Assembly (NCBI GenBank): GCA_028275005.1
Contig: JAQCNN010000209.1
Span: 1 to 6,480, forward strand
Direction of reading: 5' to 3'
DNA from: Salinirussus sp.
GTDB lineage: Archaea > Halobacteriota > Halobacteria > Halobacteriales > Haloarculaceae
Length of the DNA: 6,480 nt
Both the position numbers and the translations under genes were made by a program. Each line of letters starts with the position of its first letter. The first letter of the stretch is position 1. Positions 1 through 5,499 of the stretch are shown piece by piece. The notes beneath the pieces are model-generated. The model had not been told where the DNA came from. It saw only the letters and a program-made list of their open reading frames with translations, and searched no databases.

Positions 1-251
1 ACCTCGCCGGCGACCGCCCGCGGCAGCGCGACGTAGTCGATAGCGCCGTGTGGGAGGCCAAAGGCGACCACACTCGCGAGCAGCGGGACGTACCGCCAGG
101 CCTCCGGAACCCGGACGCCCGCGGCGCCGACGAGTGCGAGGGCACCGAGCACGAGCCAGGGGCCGTAGAAGACGGGCCAGCGCAGAGACGCCCGGGCCCG
201 CACGTCCGTGACGACGTGGTCGGCGGCTACCGCCACCGTCTCACCACCCAT
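1..251 (-). CDS. brp: Brp/Blh-family beta-carotene 15,15'-dioxygenase, N-terminal part (3' end outside window)
   Basis: Partial gene: 83 codons are visible and the frame runs open off the left edge. The family consists of integral membrane enzymes that cleave beta-carotene into two retinals, the opsin chromophore. Visible here are a short polar N-terminus, a hydrophobic segment at about residues 26-46 (FYGPWLVLGALALVGAAG) and a second from about residue 54. The second leads into FGLPHGAIDY (residues 64-73), which fits the conserved PHGA-x-D motif of the family; His68 is a candidate iron ligand. The gene directly follows crtY, whose product makes the substrate, and overlaps it by 25 bases from this ATG. 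A GTG at 236 (codon 6) is an alternative start: it is preceded by GGTGGTGA, close to the archaeal Shine-Dalgarno consensus, and would cut the overlap to 10 bases. The function rests on one motif plus context. Brp and Blh paralogs cannot be told apart from this fragment. Confidence 0.88.
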   Translation of the reverse strand, partial: MGGETVAVAADHVVTDVRARASLRWPVFYGPWLVLGALALVGAAGVRVPEAWRYVPLLASVVAFGLPHGAIDYVALPRAVAGE

Positions 252-940
252 GGGAGCAGGACGAGCCCCTGGACGACAAAGAGATTGGTGGTCAGGAAGA
301 AGACCATCTCCTCGACCGGAAGCCCCGGCAGCCCCAAGCCGGTCGTGTACCGGTCCGAGATGATCCAGACCCCCTGCTGGATGGCGACCCAGTCGGTAAC
401 CCACAGATACAGTGTCGGCACCCCGACCGCCAGCGCGACGTGCCTGCGGACGGCGAGGAGATACCGCCAGCCGACCGCCCACTGCAGCGCCAGCACCGGC
501 CCACCCCACGCCAGGATCGCCCCCAGATAGAAGCTCGCCTCGCTCGTGAGCAGCGCAACGCCGACCGCGGTCACCAACCCGCCGGCGGCCAGCCCGACCA
601 GCCAGTCACGGCGGCTCACCCCGACCTCGACGGCCGGTGCGCGGAGGTGAAACAGCCAGAGGGCGGCCACAACCGGCTGGAGGAGAATAAAGAGATACTC
701 GCCGATTGGGGCGAGCCACACCCGCCCGGCGAGACGGCCGTCGCCGTAGGACCAGACCCCCTCGGCGATGAGGTAGTTGTCCCAGGGGGTGGTGTACACG
801 ACCGCCAGCGCGACGATGACAGCCAGGCCAGCCAGCTGTAGCCGGAAGTACTCGACCGAACGGGCAAGCAGGGAGAGCGACAGCACCGACAGCACTGGAA
901 CGATAAAGAGGAGGTGAAATTCCAGGTACGTGAGGTCCAT
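227..940 (-). CDS. crtY: Lycopene beta-cyclase, fused CrtYc/CrtYd membrane type
   Basis: Predicted 237-aa polytopic membrane protein that cyclises both ends of lycopene to give beta-carotene, the precursor of retinal. The N-terminus MDLTYLEFH is typical of haloarchaeal CrtY. About seven hydrophobic segments can be drawn. The sequence shows the two-fold internal repeat expected of a fused heterodimeric-type cyclase. The first half has TPWDNY (51-56), GVWSYGDG (61-68) and PIGEYLF (78-84). The second half has TDWVAIQQGVWII (182-194) and LPVEEMVFF (207-215). The PxxE and PxEE acidic motifs are the conserved, probably catalytic, elements. The ATG at 940 is chosen over the TTG one codon upstream because of the family N-terminus. 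The gene lies 54 bases behind bop and overlaps brp, so the three genes form a retinal-protein cassette. Identification is strong from length, repeat and motifs. Confidence 0.93.
   Translation of the reverse strand: MDLTYLEFHLLFIVPVLSVLSLSLLARSVEYFRLQLAGLAVIVALAVVYTTPWDNYLIAEGVWSYGDGRLAGRVWLAPIGEYLFILLQPVVAALWLFHLRAPAVEVGVSRRDWLVGLAAGGLVTAVGVALLTSEASFYLGAILAWGGPVLALQWAVGWRYLLAVRRHVALAVGVPTLYLWVTDWVAIQQGVWIISDRYTTGLGLPGLPVEEMVFFLTTNLFVVQGLVLLPWVVRRWR
234..248 (-). promoter_or_regulatory. Possible Shine-Dalgarno plus alternative GTG start for brp
   Basis: On the minus strand GGTGGTGA (248-241) matches GGAGGTGA at 7 of 8 positions and lies 4 bases before an in-frame GTG (236-234). No comparable element precedes the upstream ATG at 251. 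This favours translational coupling from the end of crtY, with initiation at GTG236. The spacing is somewhat short, so the call stays tentative. Confidence 0.4.
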
Positions 941-965
941 CAACTACTCATCGGTCGGGCGCTCG

Positions 966-977
966 CATAAAAAAAGA
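966..977 (-). promoter_or_regulatory. Putative TATA box for crtY-brp
   Basis: The minus strand reads TCTTTTTTTATG, an AT-rich island in very GC-rich DNA. It is centred about 31 bases before the crtY ATG (940). That is the usual TATA position for a leaderless or near-leaderless haloarchaeal transcript. The T-tract may serve the bop terminator at the same time. It is inferred from composition and spacing only. Confidence 0.4.
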
Positions 978-989
978 CGCGGTCGACCG
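969..989 (-). terminator. Putative bop transcription terminator
   Basis: Behind the bop TGA (997-995) the minus strand has the perfect palindrome CGGTCGACCG (989-980), four bases, then seven T (975-969). Archaeal termination mainly needs a U-tract, which is present. The stem is weak because a usable loop leaves only about three pairs. Partial read-through into crtY is possible. Confidence 0.45.
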
Positions 990-994
990 TGGCC

Positions 995-1795
995 TCAGTC
1001 GGCGGCTTCGACGGTTCCGGAACCAGCCTGGTCCAGCGCCTCGCGGCTGGACAGCAGGATGATACCGAAGCCGATCTTCGCGGTCACGTCGAGCACCATG
1101 AATCCGGCCGTCTCGATGCCGAGGCTGAGGACACCGAGGCCCTCAGTGCCGACAATCCACCAGACGGGGTAGGCCAGCCAGAGGACGAGCACGACGTTTC
1201 GAAGGGTCGTGAACGTCGACCGTGCCTGTCCTCCTAACCGCCCAGCCTTCTGGGTGAGCGTGCCGAACAGGAAGTACAGCAACACGAGGAGGAACGCTGT
1301 ACTGATACCCCACCAGACGATGCGCTGTGCCCCGACGCTAAGGCCGAGCAGCGTCGTGCCGAGGAGCTCCTTGCTCCCGGTCAGCGTGGCCAGCGCGCCG
1401 GTCCCGATCATCGCGGCGTCGAGACCGACCAGTGCGGCCAGCTCGTTGCGGGTCGCCCCGGCCAGCAGGCCGAGGTCGAGCAGCAGCAGCGGCGTTGTGA
1501 AGAACCAGTCGGTGTACCGTGCCCAGTAGATGGGCGTGTCTGTACCGCCGACGTCGATTATCGCAACGCCAAAGCCCAGTAGCATCGCCAGGTAGTTCAC
1601 GAACGCGATCGCCGCGATGAAGATCGTGATGATGAAGAACTCCTGACGCTTCTCGTCGGTCTCGCCCCATCCTGAGGAGATGAAGTACAGCATCCCCAGG
1701 AACATCAGAGCGGTACCCGCCGCCAACGAGAGGTTGGTTAGCGAACCGATCTCTGCCTGTAGAGGCATTATCGTTGTCTCGATTAATCCTGCCAT
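995..1795 (-). CDS. bop: Bacteriorhodopsin-type light-driven proton pump (cruxrhodopsin-like)
   Basis: Predicted 266-aa seven-helix retinal protein that pumps protons outward across the cell membrane. Key H. salinarum residues have visible counterparts: Arg93 (R82), the primary acceptor Asp96 (D85) in YWARYTDWFFTTPLLLLDL, Thr100/Thr101, the donor Asp107 (D96), Asp126 (D115), the release-group Glu219 and Glu228 (E194/E204), Asp236 (D212) and the retinal Schiff-base Lys240 (K216) in LDVTAKIGFG. The Asp/Asp pair at the D85 and D96 positions indicates a proton pump rather than a chloride pump or sensor. Gln13 in QAEIGS aligns with the pyroglutamate N-terminus of mature bacteriorhodopsin, so a short N-terminal propeptide is likely. 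The loop between helices D and E (about 139-157) is long. The ATG at 1795 is chosen because a TATA-like box lies about 30 bases upstream; longer in-frame starts would fall across that promoter. STF-TLRN, STAFLLVLLYFLF and IETAGFMV recall cruxrhodopsins. Confidence 0.97.
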   Translation of the reverse strand: MAGLIETTIMPLQAEIGSLTNLSLAAGTALMFLGMLYFISSGWGETDEKRQEFFIITIFIAAIAFVNYLAMLLGFGVAIIDVGGTDTPIYWARYTDWFFTTPLLLLDLGLLAGATRNELAALVGLDAAMIGTGALATLTGSKELLGTTLLGLSVGAQRIVWWGISTAFLLVLLYFLFGTLTQKAGRLGGQARSTFTTLRNVVLVLWLAYPVWWIVGTEGLGVLSLGIETAGFMVLDVTAKIGFGIILLSSREALDQAGSGTVEAAD

Positions 1796-1819
1796 AGTCC
1801 ACTTCCGTATTAGGGAAGG

Positions 1820-1832
1820 GGTATAATAATAC
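1820..1832 (-). promoter_or_regulatory. TATA box of the bop promoter
   Basis: The minus strand reads GTATTATTATACC, the only strongly AT-rich box in front of bop apart from the palindrome at 1838-1849. Its centre is about 31 bases before the ATG. A start site some 25 bases downstream would leave a leader of only a few bases. This is comparable to the 2-base leader known for H. salinarum bop mRNA. Confidence 0.6.
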
Positions 1833-1837
1833 GCATG

Positions 1838-1849
1838 CCAAATATTTGG
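1838..1849 (-). promoter_or_regulatory. Perfect 12-bp palindrome upstream of the bop TATA box (candidate activator site)
   Basis: CCAAATATTTGG is exactly self-complementary. It lies six bases upstream of the TATA-like box, about 45 bases before the inferred transcription start. That is roughly where the UAS bound by the activator Bat sits in H. salinarum bop, although the sequence is not an obvious match to that UAS. A dimeric regulator site is inferred. The adjoining GCATGC (1833-1838) is also self-complementary. Confidence 0.4.
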
Positions 1850-1850
1850 G

Positions 1851-1911
1851 GGACCCCGGGAATCCACCCGAGACACACCGGTGTCGGTCGCCGCACCCGA
1901 GTCTGCCCGAG
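1851..1911. repeat. Cluster of short repeats and palindromes upstream of bop
   Basis: The + strand holds CACCCGAG twice (1865-1872 and 1894-1901, 29 bases apart, near three helical turns) and a third partial copy, CCCGAG (1906-1911). Between the first two copies is the perfect 10-bp palindrome ACACCGGTGT (1875-1884). GGACCCCGGGAATCC (1851-1865) is an imperfect inverted repeat. No protein-coding gene is credible here. The cluster may be upstream control DNA for bop. Short GC-rich repeats can also arise by chance. Confidence 0.3.
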
Positions 1912-1962
1912 CCAGCGCGTGACAGGCACGGAGAATCCATCAGGCTGCGAGTTCCTCAACAC

Positions 1963-1983
1963 AAAAAACGATCCCGGCGCGGG
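1963..1983 (-). terminator. Putative terminator behind atpB
   Basis: Downstream of the atpB TAA the minus strand has a small stem-loop, CCCG-CGC-CGGG (1983-1973), followed after ATCG (1972-1969) by six T (1968-1963). A U-tract shortly behind a stop codon is what archaeal RNA polymerase needs to terminate. It would separate the atp transcript from bop, which has its own promoter-like DNA. Confidence 0.5.
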
Positions 1984-1988
1984 TGTGG

Positions 1989-3407
1989 TTAAGCCTCGGC
2001 TTCGACCTCGGCGCGCTCGTCCTCGCGGTAGTACGTCTCGATGAACTCCTCGTCGACCCGGTTCAGCTCCTCCGGCGGAAGCATCGACAGCAGGTCCCAG
2101 CCGATCGACAGCGTCCCTTCGATCTCGCGGTTGGTGTCGAAGCCCTGCTGGATGAACTCCTCCTCGAAGCGGTCCGCAAAGTCCAGATAGCGGTTGTCCC
2201 GCTCGGAGAGGGCCTCGCGGCCGACGATGTTCACCAGGTCACGCAGGTCGTTACCCTCCGCGTAGGCGGCGTAGAGCTGGTCGGCGACGTCCCCGTGGTC
2301 CTCGCGGGTAAAGCCCTCGCCGATGCCGTCGTCCATCAGCCGCGACAGCGAGGGGAGCACGTCCACCGGCGGCTCGACCCCCTGGCTGTTCAGGGCGCCG
2401 TCGACGATGATCTGCCCCTCGGTGATGTAGCCCGTCAGGTCCGGGATCGGGTGGGTGATGTCCTCGCTGGGCATCGTCAGGATCGGGAGCTGGGTGATAG
2501 AGCCCTCCTGGCCCTTGATCCGGCCGGCCCGCTCGTAGAGGCTCGCGAGGTCGGTGTACATGTAGCCGGGGTAGCCACGCCGGCCTGGCACCTCCTCGCG
2601 GGCGGCCCCGATCTCCCGCAGGGCCTCGCAGTAGTTGGTCATGTCCGTCATGATCGTCAGCACGTGGTAGTCCTGCTCGAAGGCGAGATACTCGGCGGTT
2701 GTTAGCGCCAGCCGTGGCGTGACGATCCGCTCGACCGCGGGGTCGTCGGCCAGGTTCATGAAGACGACCGACCGCTCCAGCGCGCCCGTGCGCTCGAAGT
2801 CGTCCATGAACTCGTTTGCCTCCTCCTGGGTGATCCCCATCGCGGCGAAGATGACCGCAAACTCCGTGTCGTCGCCGTCGTCGCCGTCACCCTCCTCCGG
2901 GACGGTCGCCTGCCGGGCCACCTGCAGCGCCAGGTCGTTGTGCGGGAGCCCCGACGCCGAGAACAGCGGGAGCTTCTGGCCCCGAATGAGGGTGTTCATC
3001 CCGTCGACCGCCGACACGCCGGTCTGGATGAACTCCTGGGGGTACTCCCGGGAGTAGGGGTTGATCGCCGACCCGACGATCGGCCGCTGCAGCTCGGGCT
3101 CGATCGGTGGGCCACCGTCGATCGGGTCGCCCGCCCCGCTGAGCACCCGCCCGAGGAGGTCCTCGGTCAGGTCCATCTGGAGGGTCTCCCCCAGGAACCG
3201 TACCGACGAGTTCTTGTCGATCCCGGAGGTTCCCTCGAACACCTGGATCGCGACGGCACTGCTCGAGGTCTCCAGGATCTGGCCGCGCCTGATACTCCCG
3301 TTCGGGGTCTCGATCTCGACGATCTCGTCGTAGCCGATCGGCTCGTCGACCTCGGCAAACACCAGCGGTCCGCTGATCTCCGTGATTGTCTTGTATTCCT
3401 TCTGCAT
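1989..3407 (-). CDS. atpB: A-type ATP synthase subunit B (non-catalytic)
   Basis: Predicted 472-aa regulatory/non-catalytic subunit that alternates with subunit A in the A3B3 head of the archaeal ATP synthase, on the cytoplasmic side. The domain order is as in the family: a beta-barrel domain (about 1-80), the nucleotide-binding core, and a helical C-terminal domain. The P-loop is degenerate (SASGLPHNDLA, 150-160, without the Gly-Lys-Thr), as expected for B. The ATP synthase alpha/beta signature is present as PPVDVLPSLS (346-355), followed by Arg356, the candidate arginine finger reaching into the A-subunit site. An acidic stretch (EEGDGDDGDD, 171-180) fits halophilic adaptation. The ATG at 3407 lies 2 bases after the atpA stop, and MQKEYKTI is the family N-terminus. 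The longer in-frame extension to about 3803 reads through atpA out of frame and is discounted. Length is normal. Confidence 0.98.
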   Translation of the reverse strand: MQKEYKTITEISGPLVFAEVDEPIGYDEIVEIETPNGSIRRGQILETSSSAVAIQVFEGTSGIDKNSSVRFLGETLQMDLTEDLLGRVLSGAGDPIDGGPPIEPELQRPIVGSAINPYSREYPQEFIQTGVSAVDGMNTLIRGQKLPLFSASGLPHNDLALQVARQATVPEEGDGDDGDDTEFAVIFAAMGITQEEANEFMDDFERTGALERSVVFMNLADDPAVERIVTPRLALTTAEYLAFEQDYHVLTIMTDMTNYCEALREIGAAREEVPGRRGYPGYMYTDLASLYERAGRIKGQEGSITQLPILTMPSEDITHPIPDLTGYITEGQIIVDGALNSQGVEPPVDVLPSLSRLMDDGIGEGFTREDHGDVADQLYAAYAEGNDLRDLVNIVGREALSERDNRYLDFADRFEEEFIQQGFDTNREIEGTLSIGWDLLSMLPPEELNRVDEEFIETYYREDERAEVEAEA

Positions 3408-3409
3408 CG

Positions 3410-5170
3410 TTAGTACAGCTCCCGTGTCTGTTCGGCGATATCCCCCTCTAGCTCCTCGATGTAGGACTCCCACTCCTCCTGTACGGCGATACGGTTGAGC
3501 CGGGGGAGCGCCTCGACCGAGGTGATCTCCTCGACGGGAACACCGGCGTCGAGCGCGTCGAAGGCCTCGTCGTTGAACGACTTGATCGCCGAGACGATCC
3601 CGGAGGTCTTTGCGGGCTCGCAGTAGGTGTCCACGTCGTTGAAGGCGTCCTGCTGGAGCCAGGCCTCCCGCAGATAGCGGGCGACCTCTAAGGTCAGCTG
3701 CTGGTCCTCCGGCAGGGCGTCCTTGCCGACCAACTGGACGATCTCCTGGAGTTCGTCCTCCTCGTCGAGGGTGTCGATCGCCCACTGACGGGTGGTCGAC
3801 CACTCGTCGTTGACGTTCTCCTCGAACCAGGGGTCGAGTTGGTCCCGGTACAGCGAGTAGGACTCGTTCCAGTTGATCGCCGGGAAGTGCCGGCGCTCCG
3901 CGAGGTCGGCGTCCAGCGCCCAGAACGTCTTGACGATCCGGAGCGTGTTCTGGGTGACCGGCTCCGAGAAGTCACCGCCCGGCGGCGAGACGGCGCCGAT
4001 GACCGACACCGACCCTTCCGTGCCGTTGCTGTTTTTGAAGTAGCCCGACCGCTCGTAGAACTCCGAGAGCCGCGCGGCCAGGTAGGCGGGATACCCCTCC
4101 TCGCCGGGCATCTCCTCCAGCCGGGCGGAGATCTCCCGCATGGCCTCGGCCCACCGCGAGGTGGAGTCGGCCATCAGCGCCACGTCATAGCCCATGTCAC
4201 GGAAGTACTCCGCGATGGTGATCCCCGTGTAGACACAGGACTCCCGGGCCGCGACGGGCATGTTCGAGGTGTTGGCGATGAGGCAGGTCCGGTCCATCAG
4301 CGCGTTGCCGGTGGTCGGGTCCTCGAGTTCGGGGAAGTCGTCGATGACCTCGGTCATCTCGTTGCCCCGCTCGCCACAGCCGACGTAGATGACGATGTCG
4401 GCGTCGGCCCACTTTGCGAGCTGTTGCTGGGTGACGGTCTTTCCCGACCCGAAGGGGCCGGGGATAGCCGCTGCCCCGCCTTTCGCCAGCGGGAACAGCC
4501 CGTCGAGAATGCGCTGCCCGGAGACCAGCGGCGTGGTCGGCGTCTGCTTCTCGTCGGCCGGCCGGGCCTCACGAACCGGCCACTCCTGGTGCATCGAAAC
4601 CTCCTCGCCGGTGTCGAGTTTGACGATCGTCTCCTCGACGTCGAACTCGCCGGACTCGGCGCGCACTACCTCGCCGCCCTCGGAGTCGGGCGGGACCATC
4701 ACCTTGTGGTCGATGCTAGGTGTCTCGGGGACGGTGCCGACGATGTCGCCGGCCTCGACCTCGTCGCCGGGTTCGACCTCAGCGGTGAACTCCCAGGTCT
4801 GCTCCAAGTCGATCCCCGGGGCGTCGACCCCGCGGTCGAGGAAGGCGGAGTCCATCTGCTCCTCCAGCACGTCCAGCGGGCGCTGGACCCCGTCGTAGAT
4901 GGTGTCAAGCATACCCGGGCCGAGGTCGACCGACAGTGGGGCGTCGGTCGACTCGACGGGCTGGCCCGGCGAGATGCCGGAGGTCTCCTCGTAGACCTGA
5001 ATCGTTGTTTCGCTGCCTTCGATCTCGATCACTTCACCCATCAGCCCCTCGTCGCCGACGTACACCACGTCGTTCATCCGCGCGTCGAGGTCCGCCGCCG
5101 TCACGACAGGGCCGGATACACTCTCGATGAGACCGTCCTCCTGGACGTCTGTGTCTGTTGCTTTGCTCAT
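3410..5170 (-). CDS. atpA: A-type ATP synthase subunit A (catalytic)
   Basis: Predicted 586-aa catalytic subunit that makes ATP from ADP and phosphate, driven by rotation of the central stalk. It has an N-terminal beta-barrel (about 10-80), the bulge or non-homologous insertion typical of A and V-type A subunits (about 110-200), and the nucleotide-binding core. The core carries Walker A GPFGSGKT (238-245), the catalytic Glu267 in CGERGNEM, Walker B ALMADSTSR (331-339, Asp335) and the alpha/beta signature PAINWNESYS (430-439). A helical C-terminal domain follows. The P-loop is a known intein insertion site in some archaea; here it is uninterrupted and the length is normal. It starts 2 bases after the atpF stop and ends 2 bases before atpB, so the genes are surely co-transcribed. 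The protein is very acidic, as expected in a salt-in halophile. Confidence 0.98.
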   Translation of the reverse strand: MSKATDTDVQEDGLIESVSGPVVTAADLDARMNDVVYVGDEGLMGEVIEIEGSETTIQVYEETSGISPGQPVESTDAPLSVDLGPGMLDTIYDGVQRPLDVLEEQMDSAFLDRGVDAPGIDLEQTWEFTAEVEPGDEVEAGDIVGTVPETPSIDHKVMVPPDSEGGEVVRAESGEFDVEETIVKLDTGEEVSMHQEWPVREARPADEKQTPTTPLVSGQRILDGLFPLAKGGAAAIPGPFGSGKTVTQQQLAKWADADIVIYVGCGERGNEMTEVIDDFPELEDPTTGNALMDRTCLIANTSNMPVAARESCVYTGITIAEYFRDMGYDVALMADSTSRWAEAMREISARLEEMPGEEGYPAYLAARLSEFYERSGYFKNSNGTEGSVSVIGAVSPPGGDFSEPVTQNTLRIVKTFWALDADLAERRHFPAINWNESYSLYRDQLDPWFEENVNDEWSTTRQWAIDTLDEEDELQEIVQLVGKDALPEDQQLTLEVARYLREAWLQQDAFNDVDTYCEPAKTSGIVSAIKSFNDEAFDALDAGVPVEEITSVEALPRLNRIAVQEEWESYIEELEGDIAEQTRELY

Positions 5171-5172
5171 AG

Positions 5173-5499
5173 TTACTCTTGGTCGTCCATCAGGTCGATC
5201 CCGATGGCTCGTTTGATCTGCTCGCGAAGTCCGCTGCTTCCTGTGTCCCCGCCGAGCGTCACCAACACCGGGTCGACGCTCGTCTGGACGTCCTCCCGGA
5301 CGCCCCGGGAGAGATGGTCCAAGTCCTCGTCGTGCATCACCACGATCCCGACGTCGTCGTCGGTCAACAGCCCGCCGACCGCGCCGTCGAGCGCCTCGTC
5401 CTTCTCGTCGTCGGCGACCTCCTCGAACTTCCTGACGCCGGCCAGCCGGAACCCGGTCGTGAACTCCGGGCTGCCGACGACGGCGATCTCCTGGCTCAT
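5173..5499 (-). CDS. atpF: A-type ATP synthase subunit F (central stalk)
   Basis: Predicted 108-aa soluble subunit of the rotating central stalk, which works with subunit D. It starts EIAVVGSPEFTTGFRLAGV, the conserved first strand and turn of the family's Rossmann-like fold. The middle part has DDDVGIVVMHDEDL, another strand-helix unit, and the C-terminal helix region contains LREQIKRAIGIDL. Length is normal for the family. The start codon overlaps the atpC stop in an ATGA arrangement (5499-5496), and GGTGAT lies three bases upstream of the ATG. Both point to translational coupling. The atpC-atpF-atpA-atpB order supports the assignment. The expected stalk partner AtpD is not found after atpB in this window. 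Confidence 0.96.
   Translation of the reverse strand: MSQEIAVVGSPEFTTGFRLAGVRKFEEVADDEKDEALDGAVGGLLTDDDVGIVVMHDEDLDHLSRGVREDVQTSVDPVLVTLGGDTGSSGLREQIKRAIGIDLMDDQE

Noticed and set aside
48..841. Two overlapping + strand open frames opposite brp and crtY
   Set aside because: Their translations are Arg/Pro/Gly-rich without motifs, while the minus strand encodes clear CrtY and Brp motifs.
995..1795. Halorhodopsin or sensory rhodopsin as an alternative for the opsin
   Set aside because: Asp is present at both the D85 and D96 equivalents and both release-group Glu residues are present. Chloride pumps lack the first Asp and sensors usually lack the second; no transducer gene is adjacent.
1796..1876. 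N-terminal extension of bop to a GTG at 1876
   Set aside because: The extra 27 codons run across the palindrome and TATA-like box, have no opsin similarity, and opsins of this family begin with a short leader as given by ATG1795.
1983..2705. Open frame of 240 codons on the + strand opposite atpB
   Set aside because: Same codon-bias artefact. It mirrors the well-supported atpB frame and has no recognisable domain.
2868..2900. Triplet-like run (GTCGTCGCCGTC...) inside atpB as a microsatellite
   Set aside because: It encodes the acidic EEGDGDDGDD stretch and is explained by Asp/Gly codons in a halophile protein.
3408..3803. N-terminal extension of atpB through the end of atpA
   Set aside because: The extension is an Arg/Gly-rich out-of-frame reading of atpA; MQKEYKTITE at 3407 is the family start.
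4420..4470. Possible intein in the AtpA P-loop
   Set aside because: GPFGSGKTVTQQQL is continuous and the protein has normal length; no intein is present.
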